Origin: Oricola thermophila
GTDB lineage: Bacteria > Pseudomonadota > Alphaproteobacteria > Rhizobiales > Rhizobiaceae
Assembly (NCBI RefSeq): GCF_013358405.1
Contig: NZ_CP054836.1
Location: 930,001 to 994,000, forward strand
Direction: 5' to 3'
Length of the DNA stretch: 64,000 bases
A program made the translations under genes and the position numbers. The notes under the pieces are model-generated. The model saw nothing but the letters and a program-made list of their open reading frames with translations, ran no database searches and was not told where the DNA came from. Shown piece after piece: positions 44,180 through 53,885 of the stretch (position 1 is the stretch's first letter; each line of letters opens with the position of its first letter).

Positions 44180-45595
44180 ATGCAGAGCAGGTTCACACAG
44201 CTCAAGACGCGCGGCGAGACATCGGCCAGCCCGGCACCGGTGGCCGAGGAGAAGCCGGTCGTCATACCCAACAAGAGGGCGGCGAAGCCGGCTCCCGTGC
44301 GGGCCGCGCCGAAGGCCAAGGAACGCACGCTCGACGCGCGCGTGAAACTCCACCGCAAGCTGATCGAGGAAATCAACCTCGTCGCCCTCGAGTCGCTGCC
44401 GCCGGATCGCATGCGCGAGGAAGTCCAGACCTTCGTGACCGACTACGTGCGCACCGAAAGGCTCGCGCTCAACGCCGCGGAAGTGGAGTCGCTCATCGAT
44501 GACCTGGTCGACGAGCTCGTCGGGCTCGGTCCGCTCGAGCCGCTGCTCAAGGATCCGACCGTCAGCGACATCCTGATCAACGGCCACGAGAACTGCTTCG
44601 TGGAGCGCGGCGGGAAGCTCGTGCAGGAGGCCATCCCGTTCAAGGACGAGGCCCACCTGCTGCGGATCATCAACAAGATCGTCGCCGCAGTGGGGCGCCG
44701 CATCGACGAGTCGCAGCCGATGTGCGATGCGCGCATGCTGGACGGCTCGCGCTTCAACGCGGCCATTCGCCCGATCGCGGTCGACGGCCCGCTGGTCTCG
44801 ATCCGCAAGTTCTCCAAGAACAAGCTCGGCCTGCACAAGCTGGTCGAATTCGGCGCCCTGACGCAGCCGATGGCCGAGGTTCTCGCCGCAGCGGTATATG
44901 CGCGGATCACCACGATCATCTCCGGCGGTACCGGCACCGGCAAGACGACCATGCTCAACGCGCTCTCGGCTTTCATTTCCGAGGACGAGCGCCTCATCAC
45001 CATCGAGGACGCGGCCGAGCTGCAGCTGCAGCAGCCGCACGTGGCGCGCATGGAAACGCGGCCCGCCAATTCCGAGGGACTGGGCGAGATCCGGCAGCGC
45101 GATCTCGTCAAGAACGCGCTGCGCATGCGTCCCGACCGCGTGATCCTCGGCGAGTGCCGCGGCGAGGAAGCGTTCGACATGCTGCAGGCGATGAACACGG
45201 GCCACGAGGGGTCCATGGCCACGATCCACGCCAATACGCCGCGTGACGCCATTTCGCGCCTGGAACAGATGCTCGGCATGACGGGTATGCCGATGACCGT
45301 CGCGTCGATCCGGAGCCAGATCGCGAGCGCCATCGGCCTGATCGTGCAGCTGACGCGCCTCTCGGACGGCAAGCGCAAGGTGACCAGCGTCGCGGAAGTG
45401 ACGGGCATGGAAGGCGACGTCATCCAGATGCAGGAGATATTTGCCTTCAGGCGTACCGGCATGACCGCTGACGGCTCGATCATCGGGCATTTCGAGGCCA
45501 CCGGCGTCCGTCCGCGTTTCCTGGAGGAACTGCTCGCCATGGGCATCGAGTTCCCCGGAGATTACTTCGATCCGTCCAACAAGCAGGCAGGGTGA
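44180..45595 (+). CDS. cpaF: Tad secretion ATPase CpaF (TadA)
   Basis: The hexameric ATPase that powers pilus assembly. The 471-residue protein begins with a Pro/Ala-rich linker and an N-terminal all-alpha domain (KERTLDARVKLHRKLIEEINL), followed by the secretion-ATPase core: Walker A GGTGTGKTTMLN near residue 249, the Asp box with IEDAAELQLQQPHVARMETR near residue 275 and Walker B RMRPDRVILGECRGEEAFDM near residue 315, plus the His box GHEGSMATIHAN. tadB follows after a single base. Confidence 0.97.
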   Translation: MQSRFTQLKTRGETSASPAPVAEEKPVVIPNKRAAKPAPVRAAPKAKERTLDARVKLHRKLIEEINLVALESLPPDRMREEVQTFVTDYVRTERLALNAAEVESLIDDLVDELVGLGPLEPLLKDPTVSDILINGHENCFVERGGKLVQEAIPFKDEAHLLRIINKIVAAVGRRIDESQPMCDARMLDGSRFNAAIRPIAVDGPLVSIRKFSKNKLGLHKLVEFGALTQPMAEVLAAAVYARITTIISGGTGTGKTTMLNALSAFISEDERLITIEDAAELQLQQPHVARMETRPANSEGLGEIRQRDLVKNALRMRPDRVILGECRGEEAFDMLQAMNTGHEGSMATIHANTPRDAISRLEQMLGMTGMPMTVASIRSQIASAIGLIVQLTRLSDGKRKVTSVAEVTGMEGDVIQMQEIFAFRRTGMTADGSIIGHFEATGVRPRFLEELLAMGIEFPGDYFDPSNKQAG

Positions 45596-45596
45596 C

Positions 45597-46565
45597 ATGG
45601 AGCTGGACGAAGTCACGCTCTACATCGTCTATGCCTTCGCCGCGGGCGCCGGCATCATGCTGGCGGAGGCCGCCTACATGCTGTTGTCGACGGGCGCCGA
45701 GCAGCGGAAGGTGGTGAACCGTCGCATGCGGCTGCAGTCTAAGACGGTGAACCAGAAGCAGGTGCTGGTGCAGTTGCGCAAGGAACGCGGCCTTGACGGC
45801 GAAGCGACCCGCATCTCGCCGATGGCGGCGCTGCGCGAGCTGCGCATCCAGTCGGGCATGGTGATGCCGCTTCCGACGTTCCTCGCCATAACGTCGGCGA
45901 TCGCGATGGCGATCGGCGTCGGCGGCGGGGTCTATGTCGGCAAGCCTGCCTTCGGCATCCTGGTCGGGCTGGCGCTGGTTCCGGCGATACCGGTTCTGTT
46001 CCTCCGGTGGATGCGCAAGAAGCGCCACAAGCGCTTCGGCGTGCAATTGCCGGAAGCGCTCGATCTCATCACGCGCGGCCTCAAGGCAGGCCATCCCGTG
46101 CCGGTCGCTGTTTCGATGGTTTCACGCGAGATGCCGGATCCCATCGGTACCGAGTTCGGTATCGTGTCGGACGAGGTGACATACGGATCCGACATGGTGA
46201 CGGCACTGCGCAATCTCTATGAACGGGTCGGCCACGAGGACCTGCCGTTGTTCGTCACCGCCGTCTCGATCCAGTCGACGACCGGTGGCAACCTTCGCGA
46301 GATACTTGAGGGACTTTCGAACGTGATCCGCGAGCGTGGCAAGCTGCGGCGAAAGGTGAAGGCGATCTCCGTGGAAGGCAGGATGTCGGCCTATATCCTG
46401 ACGGCGGTGCCGGTTCTCCTGGTGCTCGCGGTTCTCGTTCTCATGCCGTCCTATTACACGGACGTCGTGGACATACCCCTGACCTGGTATCTCGTCGGCG
46501 CCTCGTTCGGCTGGCTGGTCCTCGGCAATGTCATCATGTTCAAGATGGCCAGCTTCAAGTTCTAG
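45597..46565 (+). CDS. tadB: Tad inner membrane protein TadB
   Basis: 322 residues with three or four membrane helices (about 8-28, 95-140, 260-320) and a cytoplasmic T2SSF domain in which QLPEALDLITRGLKAGHPVPVAVSMVSREMPDPIG near residue 140 is diagnostic. It forms the Tad platform with TadC and interacts with CpaF. The start is one base after the cpaF stop. Confidence 0.94.
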   Translation: MELDEVTLYIVYAFAAGAGIMLAEAAYMLLSTGAEQRKVVNRRMRLQSKTVNQKQVLVQLRKERGLDGEATRISPMAALRELRIQSGMVMPLPTFLAITSAIAMAIGVGGGVYVGKPAFGILVGLALVPAIPVLFLRWMRKKRHKRFGVQLPEALDLITRGLKAGHPVPVAVSMVSREMPDPIGTEFGIVSDEVTYGSDMVTALRNLYERVGHEDLPLFVTAVSIQSTTGGNLREILEGLSNVIRERGKLRRKVKAISVEGRMSAYILTAVPVLLVLAVLVLMPSYYTDVVDIPLTWYLVGASFGWLVLGNVIMFKMASFKF

Positions 46566-46575
46566 GAGAAGCGTC

Positions 46576-47523
46576 ATGGACCTGTCGGCATATGTCCTTC
46601 CTGCGGGCGCCCTGATCTCGCTGCTTGGCATCGGCGGCATCGCCTATTCCTTCATGCAGGATCGCCGGACAAAGTCGCATGTCCGTAACCGCCTTCACGT
46701 TCGCATCGAGGAGAACGACGTCCAGGCGGGCGAGGCGGCGAACGCTGCGGAGGAGCAGAAGCGCAGGGAAGCGGAAATCGCCGACAAGGCTGCGCGTAGG
46801 GCGGCGGAGTTCTATGCGTCGGCGGATCCCGAGAACGTGGTCCGGTTGCGCCAGACACTGATGCGCGCCGGCTATTTCGACCCGGATGCTGTCGGCAAGT
46901 TCTTCCTGATCCGGTTCGGGGCGATGGTTGCCGGTCTGGTTCTCGGCATCGTCCTGATTCTGACAATGCATGTGTCGCCCGTTTCGCAACGCGGCGTCAT
47001 GATCCTCGCCGGACTTTCAATCGGCGGCTATTTCGTGCCGGCCTTCATACTGAAGCAGCAGGTCGCCCAGCGCGTCACCGAATACCGCAACGGATTTCCG
47101 GATTTCATGGACCTGATGATCGTCTGCGCGGATGCCGGCATGAGCCTGGAAGCAGCCATCGAGCGCGTTTCCAAGGAAATTCGTACGACCTATCCGCTCC
47201 TGAGCCAGAACCTCGTTCTGGTTTCGCTGGAATTGCGTGCGGGGCGCAGCATCAATGACGCGTTGAAAGCGCTCGGCGACCGCCTGGGAGTCGATGAAGT
47301 GCGTGCGTTCGCCACGCTGTTGCAACAGTCCAAGGAACTCGGCACAAGCCTGTCCGGCGCTCTGAAGGTGTTCTCGGAAGAAATGCGGCACAAGCGGATG
47401 TCGGCCGCAGAAGAGAAAGCACACGCGCTTCCGGCGAAAATGTCGATACCGGTCACCGTGTGCATCCTGCCGGTGGTGGTGATGATCGCGATCATTCCGA
47501 TCATCGTTCGGTTCAATTCCTGA
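46576..47523 (+). CDS. tadC: Tad inner membrane protein TadC
   Basis: 315 residues, also a T2SSF-family platform protein: a helix at about 8-25, a helical bundle near 105-160, the cytoplasmic domain with GFPDFMDLMIVCADAGMSLEAAIERVSKEI near residue 172, and a C-terminal helix with PVTVCILPVVVMIAIIPIIV. ATG 46576 follows TAGGAGA with a short spacing; an earlier frame overlaps tadB and is not needed. The last core gene of the Tad operon. Confidence 0.93.
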   Translation: MDLSAYVLPAGALISLLGIGGIAYSFMQDRRTKSHVRNRLHVRIEENDVQAGEAANAAEEQKRREAEIADKAARRAAEFYASADPENVVRLRQTLMRAGYFDPDAVGKFFLIRFGAMVAGLVLGIVLILTMHVSPVSQRGVMILAGLSIGGYFVPAFILKQQVAQRVTEYRNGFPDFMDLMIVCADAGMSLEAAIERVSKEIRTTYPLLSQNLVLVSLELRAGRSINDALKALGDRLGVDEVRAFATLLQQSKELGTSLSGALKVFSEEMRHKRMSAAEEKAHALPAKMSIPVTVCILPVVVMIAIIPIIVRFNS

Positions 47524-47657
47524 ACCGGGTTTCGGAAGATTCTTCGGCCGACATTTGCAATTCGTTAGCCGCGTTTGTCGACCGCAGATTTACCCGCAAC
47601 CTGTACCGTTTTGGAAAAGAGATCCGGGAAGCCGGACGGATCAAACGGGGACTGCAA

Positions 47658-48131
47658 ATGATCAGGACGTCATCTCGGCTTTTGGCGGTTGTGCTGCTGG
47701 CTGGTGCGGTTGCCGGCTGCCAGACGGATTCCATCGACAGTGCTTTTGCGCTGGGCAACAACGCGAATGGCCAGGGCGATCTTGCCAGCCGCAAGATCGC
47801 GTTTGCCCGAAAGCAGTTTGCCGCGGGAAACTACGGACTTGCCGAGAAGAACTTCCGCCTTGCCGTCGAGGCAACGCCTGAAAATGGCGAGGCGTGGCTC
47901 GGCCTTGCGGCTGCCTACGATCAGTTGGGGCGCTTCGATCTCTCCGACCGCGCCTATGACCGGTTGATCAAGCTTGCCGGACGCAAGCCGGCGATCCTGA
48001 ACAATCAGGGTTATTCCTACATCCTGCGCGGCGACATGGACAAGGCGCGCCGGATTCTCGCGGATGCGATGGCGCTTGCGCCCGGCAATCCGATCATCGA
48101 GGGAAACTGGAAGCTCGCGACCGAAGGCTGA
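47658..48131 (+). CDS. TadD-like tetratricopeptide lipoprotein
   Basis: 157 residues with a lipobox ending AVAGC (Cys 21) and three TPR helix pairs (AAGNYGLAEKNFRLAVEATPENGEAWLGLAAAYDQLG, about 50-110, then ILNNQGYSYILRGDMDKARRILADAMALAPGNP). TPR lipoproteins named TadD accompany tad loci and support secretin or pilus assembly. The 134-base gap from tadC means it may have its own promoter, though none is obvious. Confidence 0.85.
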   Translation: MIRTSSRLLAVVLLAGAVAGCQTDSIDSAFALGNNANGQGDLASRKIAFARKQFAAGNYGLAEKNFRLAVEATPENGEAWLGLAAAYDQLGRFDLSDRAYDRLIKLAGRKPAILNNQGYSYILRGDMDKARRILADAMALAPGNPIIEGNWKLATEG

Positions 48132-48202
48132 GCGACGACCTTGCATTGCTTCGAATGACATGGTCTATCCGGCGCGTCTGAAACGAGCCGGATGGATTTT
48201 TC

Positions 48203-48991
48203 GTGCGCGACATTCTTTCATTTGCCGACCCTGACGATCAAAAGCCCCGGGATCCGATGGCGAGCGCGCAGGCGAACATGCGCCGTCAGCTTCCCAAGCG
48301 GTTCTACGAGCAGGTCTCGACCGGTGAACGGGACGGTGCTTTCCACGTCCTGCTGGACGGGCGGGCCGTGAAGACTCCGGGAAAGAATGCACTGGCTTTT
48401 GCCACGGCGGGCGCCGCGGCGCTTGTCGCCAAGGAGTTCGAGGCACAGGGCGAGGAAATCGACCCGGCAACGATGCCGTGCTACCGGCTGGCAAACACCG
48501 CATTCGATGGCGTCGCGTCCGACATGCAATCCGTGCTGGAAGACATTTTGCGCTTCAGCGGGTCCGATCTGCTGTTCTACCGGGCAGACAGTCCAAGGGA
48601 ACTTGTCGAGAGGCAGCGCAGATCCTGGGACCCGGTCGTGGAATGGGCCGAGCGGCTTGCGGGCATACAACTGAACCTCGCCGAAGGCGTCATCCACGTG
48701 GAGCAGCCGCGGGAGTTGTTCACGGCGCTGGGCGTTCATCTTAAGGAGGTGGACGATCCCGTTGTGCTGGCGGCGATCCATTCCATGACGACCCTGACGG
48801 GGTCCGCCTTGCTGGCACTTGCCGTCAGGAAGGGCGAGTTGACCGCACGGGAGGCGTGGGATGCCGCCCATGTCGACGAGGATTGGAATATTTCGCAATG
48901 GGGTGAAGATGCCGAGGCAAAGGAGCGCAGGACCCGGCGCTGGGCGGAGATGGATGCCGCCGACCGCCTGGTAAAGGCACTCGCCGGCTAG
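48203..48991 (+). CDS. ATP12 family chaperone
   Basis: A 262-residue protein of the ATP12 family, which assists assembly of the F1-ATPase alpha subunit. The conserved pattern [33 protein letters not shown] near residue 28 and [10 protein letters not shown] near residue 130, together with [13 protein letters not shown], define the family. It starts at GTG 48203. It is convergent with radC, the two stop codons sharing the palindrome CTAG (48988-48991). Confidence 0.94.
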   Translation: MRDILSFADPDDQKPRDPMASAQANMRRQLPKRFYEQVSTGERDGAFHVLLDGRAVKTPGKNALAFATAGAAALVAKEFEAQGEEIDPATMPCYRLANTAFDGVASDMQSVLEDILRFSGSDLLFYRADSPRELVERQRRSWDPVVEWAERLAGIQLNLAEGVIHVEQPRELFTALGVHLKEVDDPVVLAAIHSMTTLTGSALLALAVRKGELTAREAWDAAHVDEDWNISQWGEDAEAKERRTRRWAEMDAADRLVKALAG

Positions 48992-49764
48992 AAGAGGCCT
49001 AGTCCCTTCAGGCTGACGTGACCCGATTTGCCGATGATTATGTGGTCGTGAACGGTGACGTTCAGGGGCACGCCGGCTTCGGCAATTCTTTTCGTCATGT
49101 CGATGTCCGCGCGCGATGGCGTCGGATCACCTGACGGATGGTTGTGAACCAGGATGATGGCGGTCGCCGCCAATTCGAGGGCCCTGCGCATCACCTCGCG
49201 TGGATAGACCGGCGTGTGGTCGACGGTACCCACCTGCTGGACCTCGTCGGCAATCAGGGCGTTCTTCCTGTCGAGAAACAGGATGCGGAATTGCTCCCGG
49301 ACCTCGTGCGCCATCGTTGCATTGCAGTAGGCGATGACGGCATCCCACGAGGAAAGCACCTCGCGCCTGATGATCTCGGTCTTCAGCATCCTTTGTGCAG
49401 CCGCGGCCACGATCTTCAGGTCGGTTGCTACCTGTTCCTTGACGCCGGGAACTTCCATGAGCCGTTTGGGATCGGCACCGAGCACCGCCCCGAACGAACC
49501 GAACCGGTCGACGAGAGCCTTCGCAAGCTGTTTGGTGTCGCGGCGCGGAACGGAGCGGAACAGGAGCAGTTCCAGGAGTTCATAGTCAGCGAATGCTGTC
49601 GGGCCGGCGTCCTTGAAGCGCGCGCGCAGGCGCTCACGGTGACCGGCATGGGGCGAGGGCGCCTTTCGGGGCTTTGCAGGCGCGGCCTCCGCGCGCGGGC
49701 GTGGTACGATCGGAGGGGCGAACTCTCCGAGAAATATGTGCCGTTCGTCGGGTTCGTCTGCCAT
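48988..49764 (-). CDS. radC: RadC family JAB-domain protein
   Basis: 258 residues with an N-terminal helix-hairpin-helix-like region ([28 protein letters not shown]) and a C-terminal JAB/MPN+ metal-binding domain with [19 protein letters not shown], the HxH-S-D pattern. Despite the name, a role in DNA repair is doubtful and the substrate is unknown. ATG 49764 (MADEPDE) is chosen; the frame is open to 49860. It is the last gene of the minus-strand phaC-sfsA-map-radC run. Confidence 0.93.
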   Translation of the reverse strand: MADEPDERHIFLGEFAPPIVPRPRAEAAPAKPRKAPSPHAGHRERLRARFKDAGPTAFADYELLELLLFRSVPRRDTKQLAKALVDRFGSFGAVLGADPKRLMEVPGVKEQVATDLKIVAAAAQRMLKTEIIRREVLSSWDAVIAYCNATMAHEVREQFRILFLDRKNALIADEVQQVGTVDHTPVYPREVMRRALELAATAIILVHNHPSGDPTPSRADIDMTKRIAEAGVPLNVTVHDHIIIGKSGHVSLKGLGLF

Positions 49765-49802
49765 GCTTGCCCCCGTTTCGGCGACATGCCCGTGACGACA
49801 GG

Positions 49803-50630
49803 TTAATCGGGCAGGCCGGGACGGTCGAGACCCTTCGGCGACAGCGTGAAAATCTCGCAACCGTCATCGGTAACGCCGACCGTGTGCTCGTATTGTGCCG
49901 TCAGGCTGCGGTCCCGCGTGACTGCGGTCCAGCCGTCGGAAAGTACCTTAACGTGTGGGCGGCCAAGGTTGATCATCGGCTCGATGGTGAAGATCATACC
50001 CTTCCGCATCTCGATGCCCTCGTCGGCACGCCCGTAGTGCAGCACGTTCGGCGCGTCGTGGAACAGCCGGCCGACGCCGTGGCCGCAGAAGTCCCGAACC
50101 ACGGAACAGCGGGCGGCTTCGGCGTGTTTCTGAATCGCCTCGCCGATCGCTCCCATGCGCGCACCCGGCTTGACGGCCGCGATACCGAGCATCAGGCATT
50201 CGTGCGTGACCTCCATCAGGCGTTCGGCGGCGCGCTTGATCTCCCCGACGGGATACATGCGCGACGAGTCGCCGTGCCAGCCGTCAAGCACGTAGGTCAC
50301 GTCGATATTGACGATGTCGCCCTCGCGCAGCGGCTTGTCGTTCGGAATGCCGTGGCAAACCACGTGATTTATCGAGGTGCAGCAGGACTTGGTATATCCG
50401 CGATAGTTGAGCGTTGCCGGGATGGCGCCGTTGTCCATTCCGAATTCGAAGACGAAGCGGTCGATCTCGTTCGTGGTCACGCCGGGCTTGACCCTGTCCA
50501 CCAGCTCGTCGAGCGCCCGGGCCGTCAGCTGGCAGGCTCGCCTCATCCCCTCGAAAGCTTCCTCACCATGCAGGCGGATCTGGCCGGTGTTCTTTACCGG
50601 CGCCAGTTCGGCTTCGAGATAGGTTACCAT
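49803..50630 (-). CDS. map: Type I methionine aminopeptidase
   Basis: Removes the N-terminal Met from new proteins. The 275-residue protein carries the metal ligands in the normal order: [37 protein letters not shown] (Asp ligands), [23 protein letters not shown] (His) and FTIEPMI (Glu). ATG 50630 has GGAG seven bases upstream; an ATG at 50657 overlapping the sfsA stop is in frame but has poor spacing. radC follows 38 bases downstream. Confidence 0.96.
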   Translation of the reverse strand: MVTYLEAELAPVKNTGQIRLHGEEAFEGMRRACQLTARALDELVDRVKPGVTTNEIDRFVFEFGMDNGAIPATLNYRGYTKSCCTSINHVVCHGIPNDKPLREGDIVNIDVTYVLDGWHGDSSRMYPVGEIKRAAERLMEVTHECLMLGIAAVKPGARMGAIGEAIQKHAEAARCSVVRDFCGHGVGRLFHDAPNVLHYGRADEGIEMRKGMIFTIEPMINLGRPHVKVLSDGWTAVTRDRSLTAQYEHTVGVTDDGCEIFTLSPKGLDRPGLPD

Positions 50631-50653
50631 GAACGCGCTCCGATCGCGGCAGT

Positions 50654-51355
50654 TCATTCCCCGAGGGGAATGGTCTTTTCCGGAATGATTTCGTTTGGGG
50701 TGATTTGGCACCGAATGGCAAAAGCTTCAACCCCGGCGGATGCCGCGCGGTCGAAGGCGGCGCAATAGGCCGGGTCGAGATCGCGGCAGAGCCTCAGCTC
50801 CGAACAGTCGCTTCGCTGGACCAGGTAGACCATCGCGGCACGATGGCCGGCGCGCACCATATCGGCCATTTCATCCAGGTGACGGGCACCGCGAGCGGTC
50901 ACGGTATCGGGGAATTCCGCGAGGCCCGGTATGCGCATCATGTGCACGTTCTTGACCTCGACATAGGCAAGGCCCTTCGCCGGATCGCTGAGAAGAATGT
51001 CGATGCGGGATTTCATTCCGTATTTCTGCTCGCGCTTCAGTTCCGCGAAATCCGCGAGATCGGCGATCATGCCGGCACGGATCGCTTCCTCCACAAGCCG
51101 GTTCGGCAGGCCGGTATTAACGCCGACCATGGTCCCGTCTGCTTCCACGATTTCGAGCGTATGGCGGTATTTGCGTTTCGGGTTGTCGGAAGTGGACAGC
51201 CAGACACGCGAACCCGGATCGGTCAGCCCCATCATCGAACCGGTGTTGGGAACCGCGCAGGTGACAAACGTGCCATCCTCGAGGTGCACGTCGGCGAGGA
51301 AGCGCTTGTAGCGCCGTTCAAGACGGCCGGGAACGAGCGGGGCTGGAAACTTCAC
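50654..51355 (-). CDS. sfsA: SfsA homologue (sugar fermentation stimulation protein)
   Basis: 233 residues matching SfsA throughout: [17 protein letters not shown] at the N-terminus, the central VSLxSxN-like [35 protein letters not shown] and the C-terminal [23 protein letters not shown] region. The protein is a nuclease-fold DNA-binding protein of unclear role; no sugar function is claimed here. The GTG start overlaps the phaC stop as GTGA, so translation is coupled. Confidence 0.94.
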   Translation of the reverse strand: MKFPAPLVPGRLERRYKRFLADVHLEDGTFVTCAVPNTGSMMGLTDPGSRVWLSTSDNPKRKYRHTLEIVEADGTMVGVNTGLPNRLVEEAIRAGMIADLADFAELKREQKYGMKSRIDILLSDPAKGLAYVEVKNVHMMRIPGLAEFPDTVTARGARHLDEMADMVRAGHRAAMVYLVQRSDCSELRLCRDLDPAYCAAFDRAASAGVEAFAIRCQITPNEIIPEKTIPLGE

Positions 51356-53184
51356 GTGCGTTCGCGGACATATGAACCCGGTGCGTCCTCCAGCGGTTTC
51401 AGCTTGCCGCCGAGCTTCTTTCGCGCGGGTACCCTTTCGTCATCGTGCTTCTCTATCCATGCCTGCCAGTGCGGCCACCACGAGCCCTCGGTCATCTTCG
51501 CCTTCTTTATCCATTTGGACAGTTCGCCCGCGACCTTCGGTCCCGACCAGAACTGGTACTTGTTTCGGTGCGGCGGATTGATGACCCCGGCGATGTGTCC
51601 CGAGCCGCCCAGCACGAATGTCACCTTCGAGCCGAAGCATTTCGAGCCCTCGAATACAGAGACAGCCGGGGCAATATGATCTTCCTTGGCGGCGAGATTG
51701 TAGATCGGGATTTTCACGTCCGCGAGTGATACCGGTGCGCCGTGAAGAACCATCTTCGCGTTTGCCAGGTTGTTCTCGTGATAGCAGTTGCGCAGGTAGA
51801 AGATATGGTTCGCCGCGCCCATGCGGGTGGCGTCCGCATTCCAGTATAGCAGGTCGAAGGGCATCGGCTCTTTGCCCTTCATGTAGTTGTTCACGACATA
51901 GGGCCAGACAAGGTCGCCGGAGCGCAGCAGGTTGAACGCGGTCGCCATCCTCGATCCGTCGAGATAGCCGTCGCGCCGCATCTGGCGCTCCAGCGATTCC
52001 AGCTGGTCCTCGTCCACAAATACCTTCAGGTCGCCCGCATTGGTGAAATCCACCTGCGTCGTGAACAGCGTTGCCGTTGCGATACGGTCGTCGCCCTCGC
52101 GGGCGTACAAGGCCAGCGCGGCCGCAAGCAGGGTGCCGCCGACGCAATAGCCGATCGCGTTGACCTTCTTTTCGCCTGTCGCCTTTTCCACCGCGTCGAG
52201 GGCGAAGGTGATCCCCTCGTCGATGTAGTCGTTCCAGTCCTTGTCGGCGTGTTCCTTGCGGGGATTGACCCAGGACATCACGAAAACCGTGTGGCCCTGC
52301 TCGACGGCCCAGCGCACGAAGGATTTTTCCGGGTTCAGGTCGAGGATGTAGAACTTGTTGATCCAGGGCGGGCAGATCAGGAGCGGGCGCTTGAGGACCT
52401 TGTCGGTAAGCGGCGCGTACTGGATGACCTCCACCAGATCGCTTCGCGCGATCACCTTGCCCGCGCTGACGGCGATGTTCTCGCCCAGCGTGAACGCGGA
52501 GCCGTCGGCCTGGCGGAGCTTCAGGTCGCCCTTTCCGGCCTCGATGTCCTCGGCCAGCATCTTCATGCCGGCGACGAGATTGGCGCCGTTCGATGCCACG
52601 GTTTCCTTGAATATCTCCGGATTGGAGACCATGAAGTTCGAGGGCGATGCCGCGTTGGCCAACTGCCGGACGTAGAAGGACGCCTTGTGGCGGGTGTGCT
52701 CGTCCAGCGTCTCGGCATTCTCGACGAGATCGACCGCCCATTTCGAGGTTACCAGGTAGGTCTGCTTGAGGAACGAGAAGAACGCGTTGTCGCGCCAATC
52801 GTCGTCGGTGAAGCGACGATCGCCTTTTTCGGGCAATACGACCTCGGAAGCGGACGGATCGCCCATCCGCTTGATGGAATTGGACCAGATGTCCATGTAG
52901 GCTGAGAACAGCCGGGTCTGCGCCTCGATGGCGCGCTGCGGCTCCGACAGCCAGTATTCGGAAACTTTCGACAGGGTCTTGACGACATCGGCCATCGGCT
53001 CGGCCAGGGTGTCCGTCTTCTCGCCGGCCTCGCGCGGTTTGATCCATGCCGAGGCGGCGTGGCCAGCCTCCTCGATCATCCGGGCGAGATTGCGCGCGAA
53101 GGTTTCGGGGTCCCTTATGACATAGGCGTCGATCGGACTGCGGTCGCGAGGCTGGGTCGGCGCATCTTTCTTCTTTTCTGCCAT
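51352..53184 (-). CDS. phaC: Class I poly(3-hydroxyalkanoate) synthase PhaC
   Basis: Polymerises 3-hydroxyacyl-CoA (mainly 3-hydroxybutyryl-CoA) into polyester storage granules. The 610-residue protein has the N-terminal PhaC domain (about 90-270) and the alpha/beta hydrolase core with the lipase-like box GYCVGG (catalytic Cys about 347), the Asp in [10 protein letters not shown] and the His in [15 protein letters not shown] 53184 (MAEKKKD) is chosen; the frame is open to 53208. It heads a minus-strand operon with sfsA, map and radC; phaR or phasin genes are not nearby. Confidence 0.97.
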   Translation of the reverse strand: MAEKKKDAPTQPRDRSPIDAYVIRDPETFARNLARMIEEAGHAASAWIKPREAGEKTDTLAEPMADVVKTLSKVSEYWLSEPQRAIEAQTRLFSAYMDIWSNSIKRMGDPSASEVVLPEKGDRRFTDDDWRDNAFFSFLKQTYLVTSKWAVDLVENAETLDEHTRHKASFYVRQLANAASPSNFMVSNPEIFKETVASNGANLVAGMKMLAEDIEAGKGDLKLRQADGSAFTLGENIAVSAGKVIARSDLVEVIQYAPLTDKVLKRPLLICPPWINKFYILDLNPEKSFVRWAVEQGHTVFVMSWVNPRKEHADKDWNDYIDEGITFALDAVEKATGEKKVNAIGYCVGGTLLAAALALYAREGDDRIATATLFTTQVDFTNAGDLKVFVDEDQLESLERQMRRDGYLDGSRMATAFNLLRSGDLVWPYVVNNYMKGKEPMPFDLLYWNADATRMGAANHIFYLRNCYHENNLANAKMVLHGAPVSLADVKIPIYNLAAKEDHIAPAVSVFEGSKCFGSKVTFVLGGSGHIAGVINPPHRNKYQFWSGPKVAGELSKWIKKAKMTEGSWWPHWQAWIEKHDDERVPARKKLGGKLKPLEDAPGSYVRERT

Positions 53185-53361
53185 TCCACTTTCGCCTCGA
53201 ATTGCCAATTTCGCCCGTTGTTAACGGACTTCTTTGTGCCGCCATTTTATTTTGCATTGATGACACACGGCAAGCGGCGTGTCATGGGACCTTGGTCGGC
53301 TGCGATGGGCGTGTCCGACGGCGCCCATGAACCGAACCCGTAAAGGATGCCGCAAGGTAAC

Positions 53362-53802
53362 ATGAGCAGAGTTGGTATTACGTTACTGTCGTCAGGTTTT
53401 CTCGCGCTCTCCGGATGCGCCGGCGGGAACGCGATCGATCGCGCCGTGCCCCAAGCCGCGGCCGTCGAAAGCCTGACGCCGCTGCCCGATTCTGCGCAGC
53501 CGATGGGCGATGTCGCAGTGGTGGACGCTTCAGTCGCGGACGCGCCGCAGGCGATGATCCCTCTTGGGACCGGACAGCCCGCGCTGACGGGTCGGTATCC
53601 CAATATCAATGTCGAGCCGGGTGGCGCCGTGGCGCAGATGACCGATGCCGAACGCGATGCGCTTCTTCTGGAGATGCAGGCGCTGGCCGATGCGCAGGCG
53701 AAGGGTGGCGTTTCACGTGCGGATTACGAGCGCCGGCTGGCGGAACTGCGTCACCTGGCGGCGACGCATTCCCAGGCCGCGATAGACACGATCGAAGAGT
53801 GA
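53362..53802 (+). CDS. Putative lipoprotein with SHOCT-like C-terminus
   Basis: 146 residues with a lipobox LALSGC (Cys 19) and an Ala/Pro/Asp-rich middle part containing LTGRYPNINVEP. A C-terminal stretch (about 95-140, DYERRLAELRHLAATHS) resembles the short SHOCT helix. Function unknown. ATG 53362 with AAGGT upstream is preferred to ATG 53347. It is divergent from phaC and precedes an aminotransferase. Confidence 0.78.
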   Translation: MSRVGITLLSSGFLALSGCAGGNAIDRAVPQAAAVESLTPLPDSAQPMGDVAVVDASVADAPQAMIPLGTGQPALTGRYPNINVEPGGAVAQMTDAERDALLLEMQALADAQAKGGVSRADYERRLAELRHLAATHSQAAIDTIEE

Positions 53803-53885
53803 ACGCCTCAATTTCGACGAAAACGCTCTCTCGATTTCCGGATGCGAAAGCGCTATAGCGCCTTGAAATGCCGAGGAAACCGACA

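Noticed and set aside
51440..53266. 608-codon second minus-strand frame within phaC
   Set aside because: Alternative frame of phaC; only the other frame has the PhaC active site.
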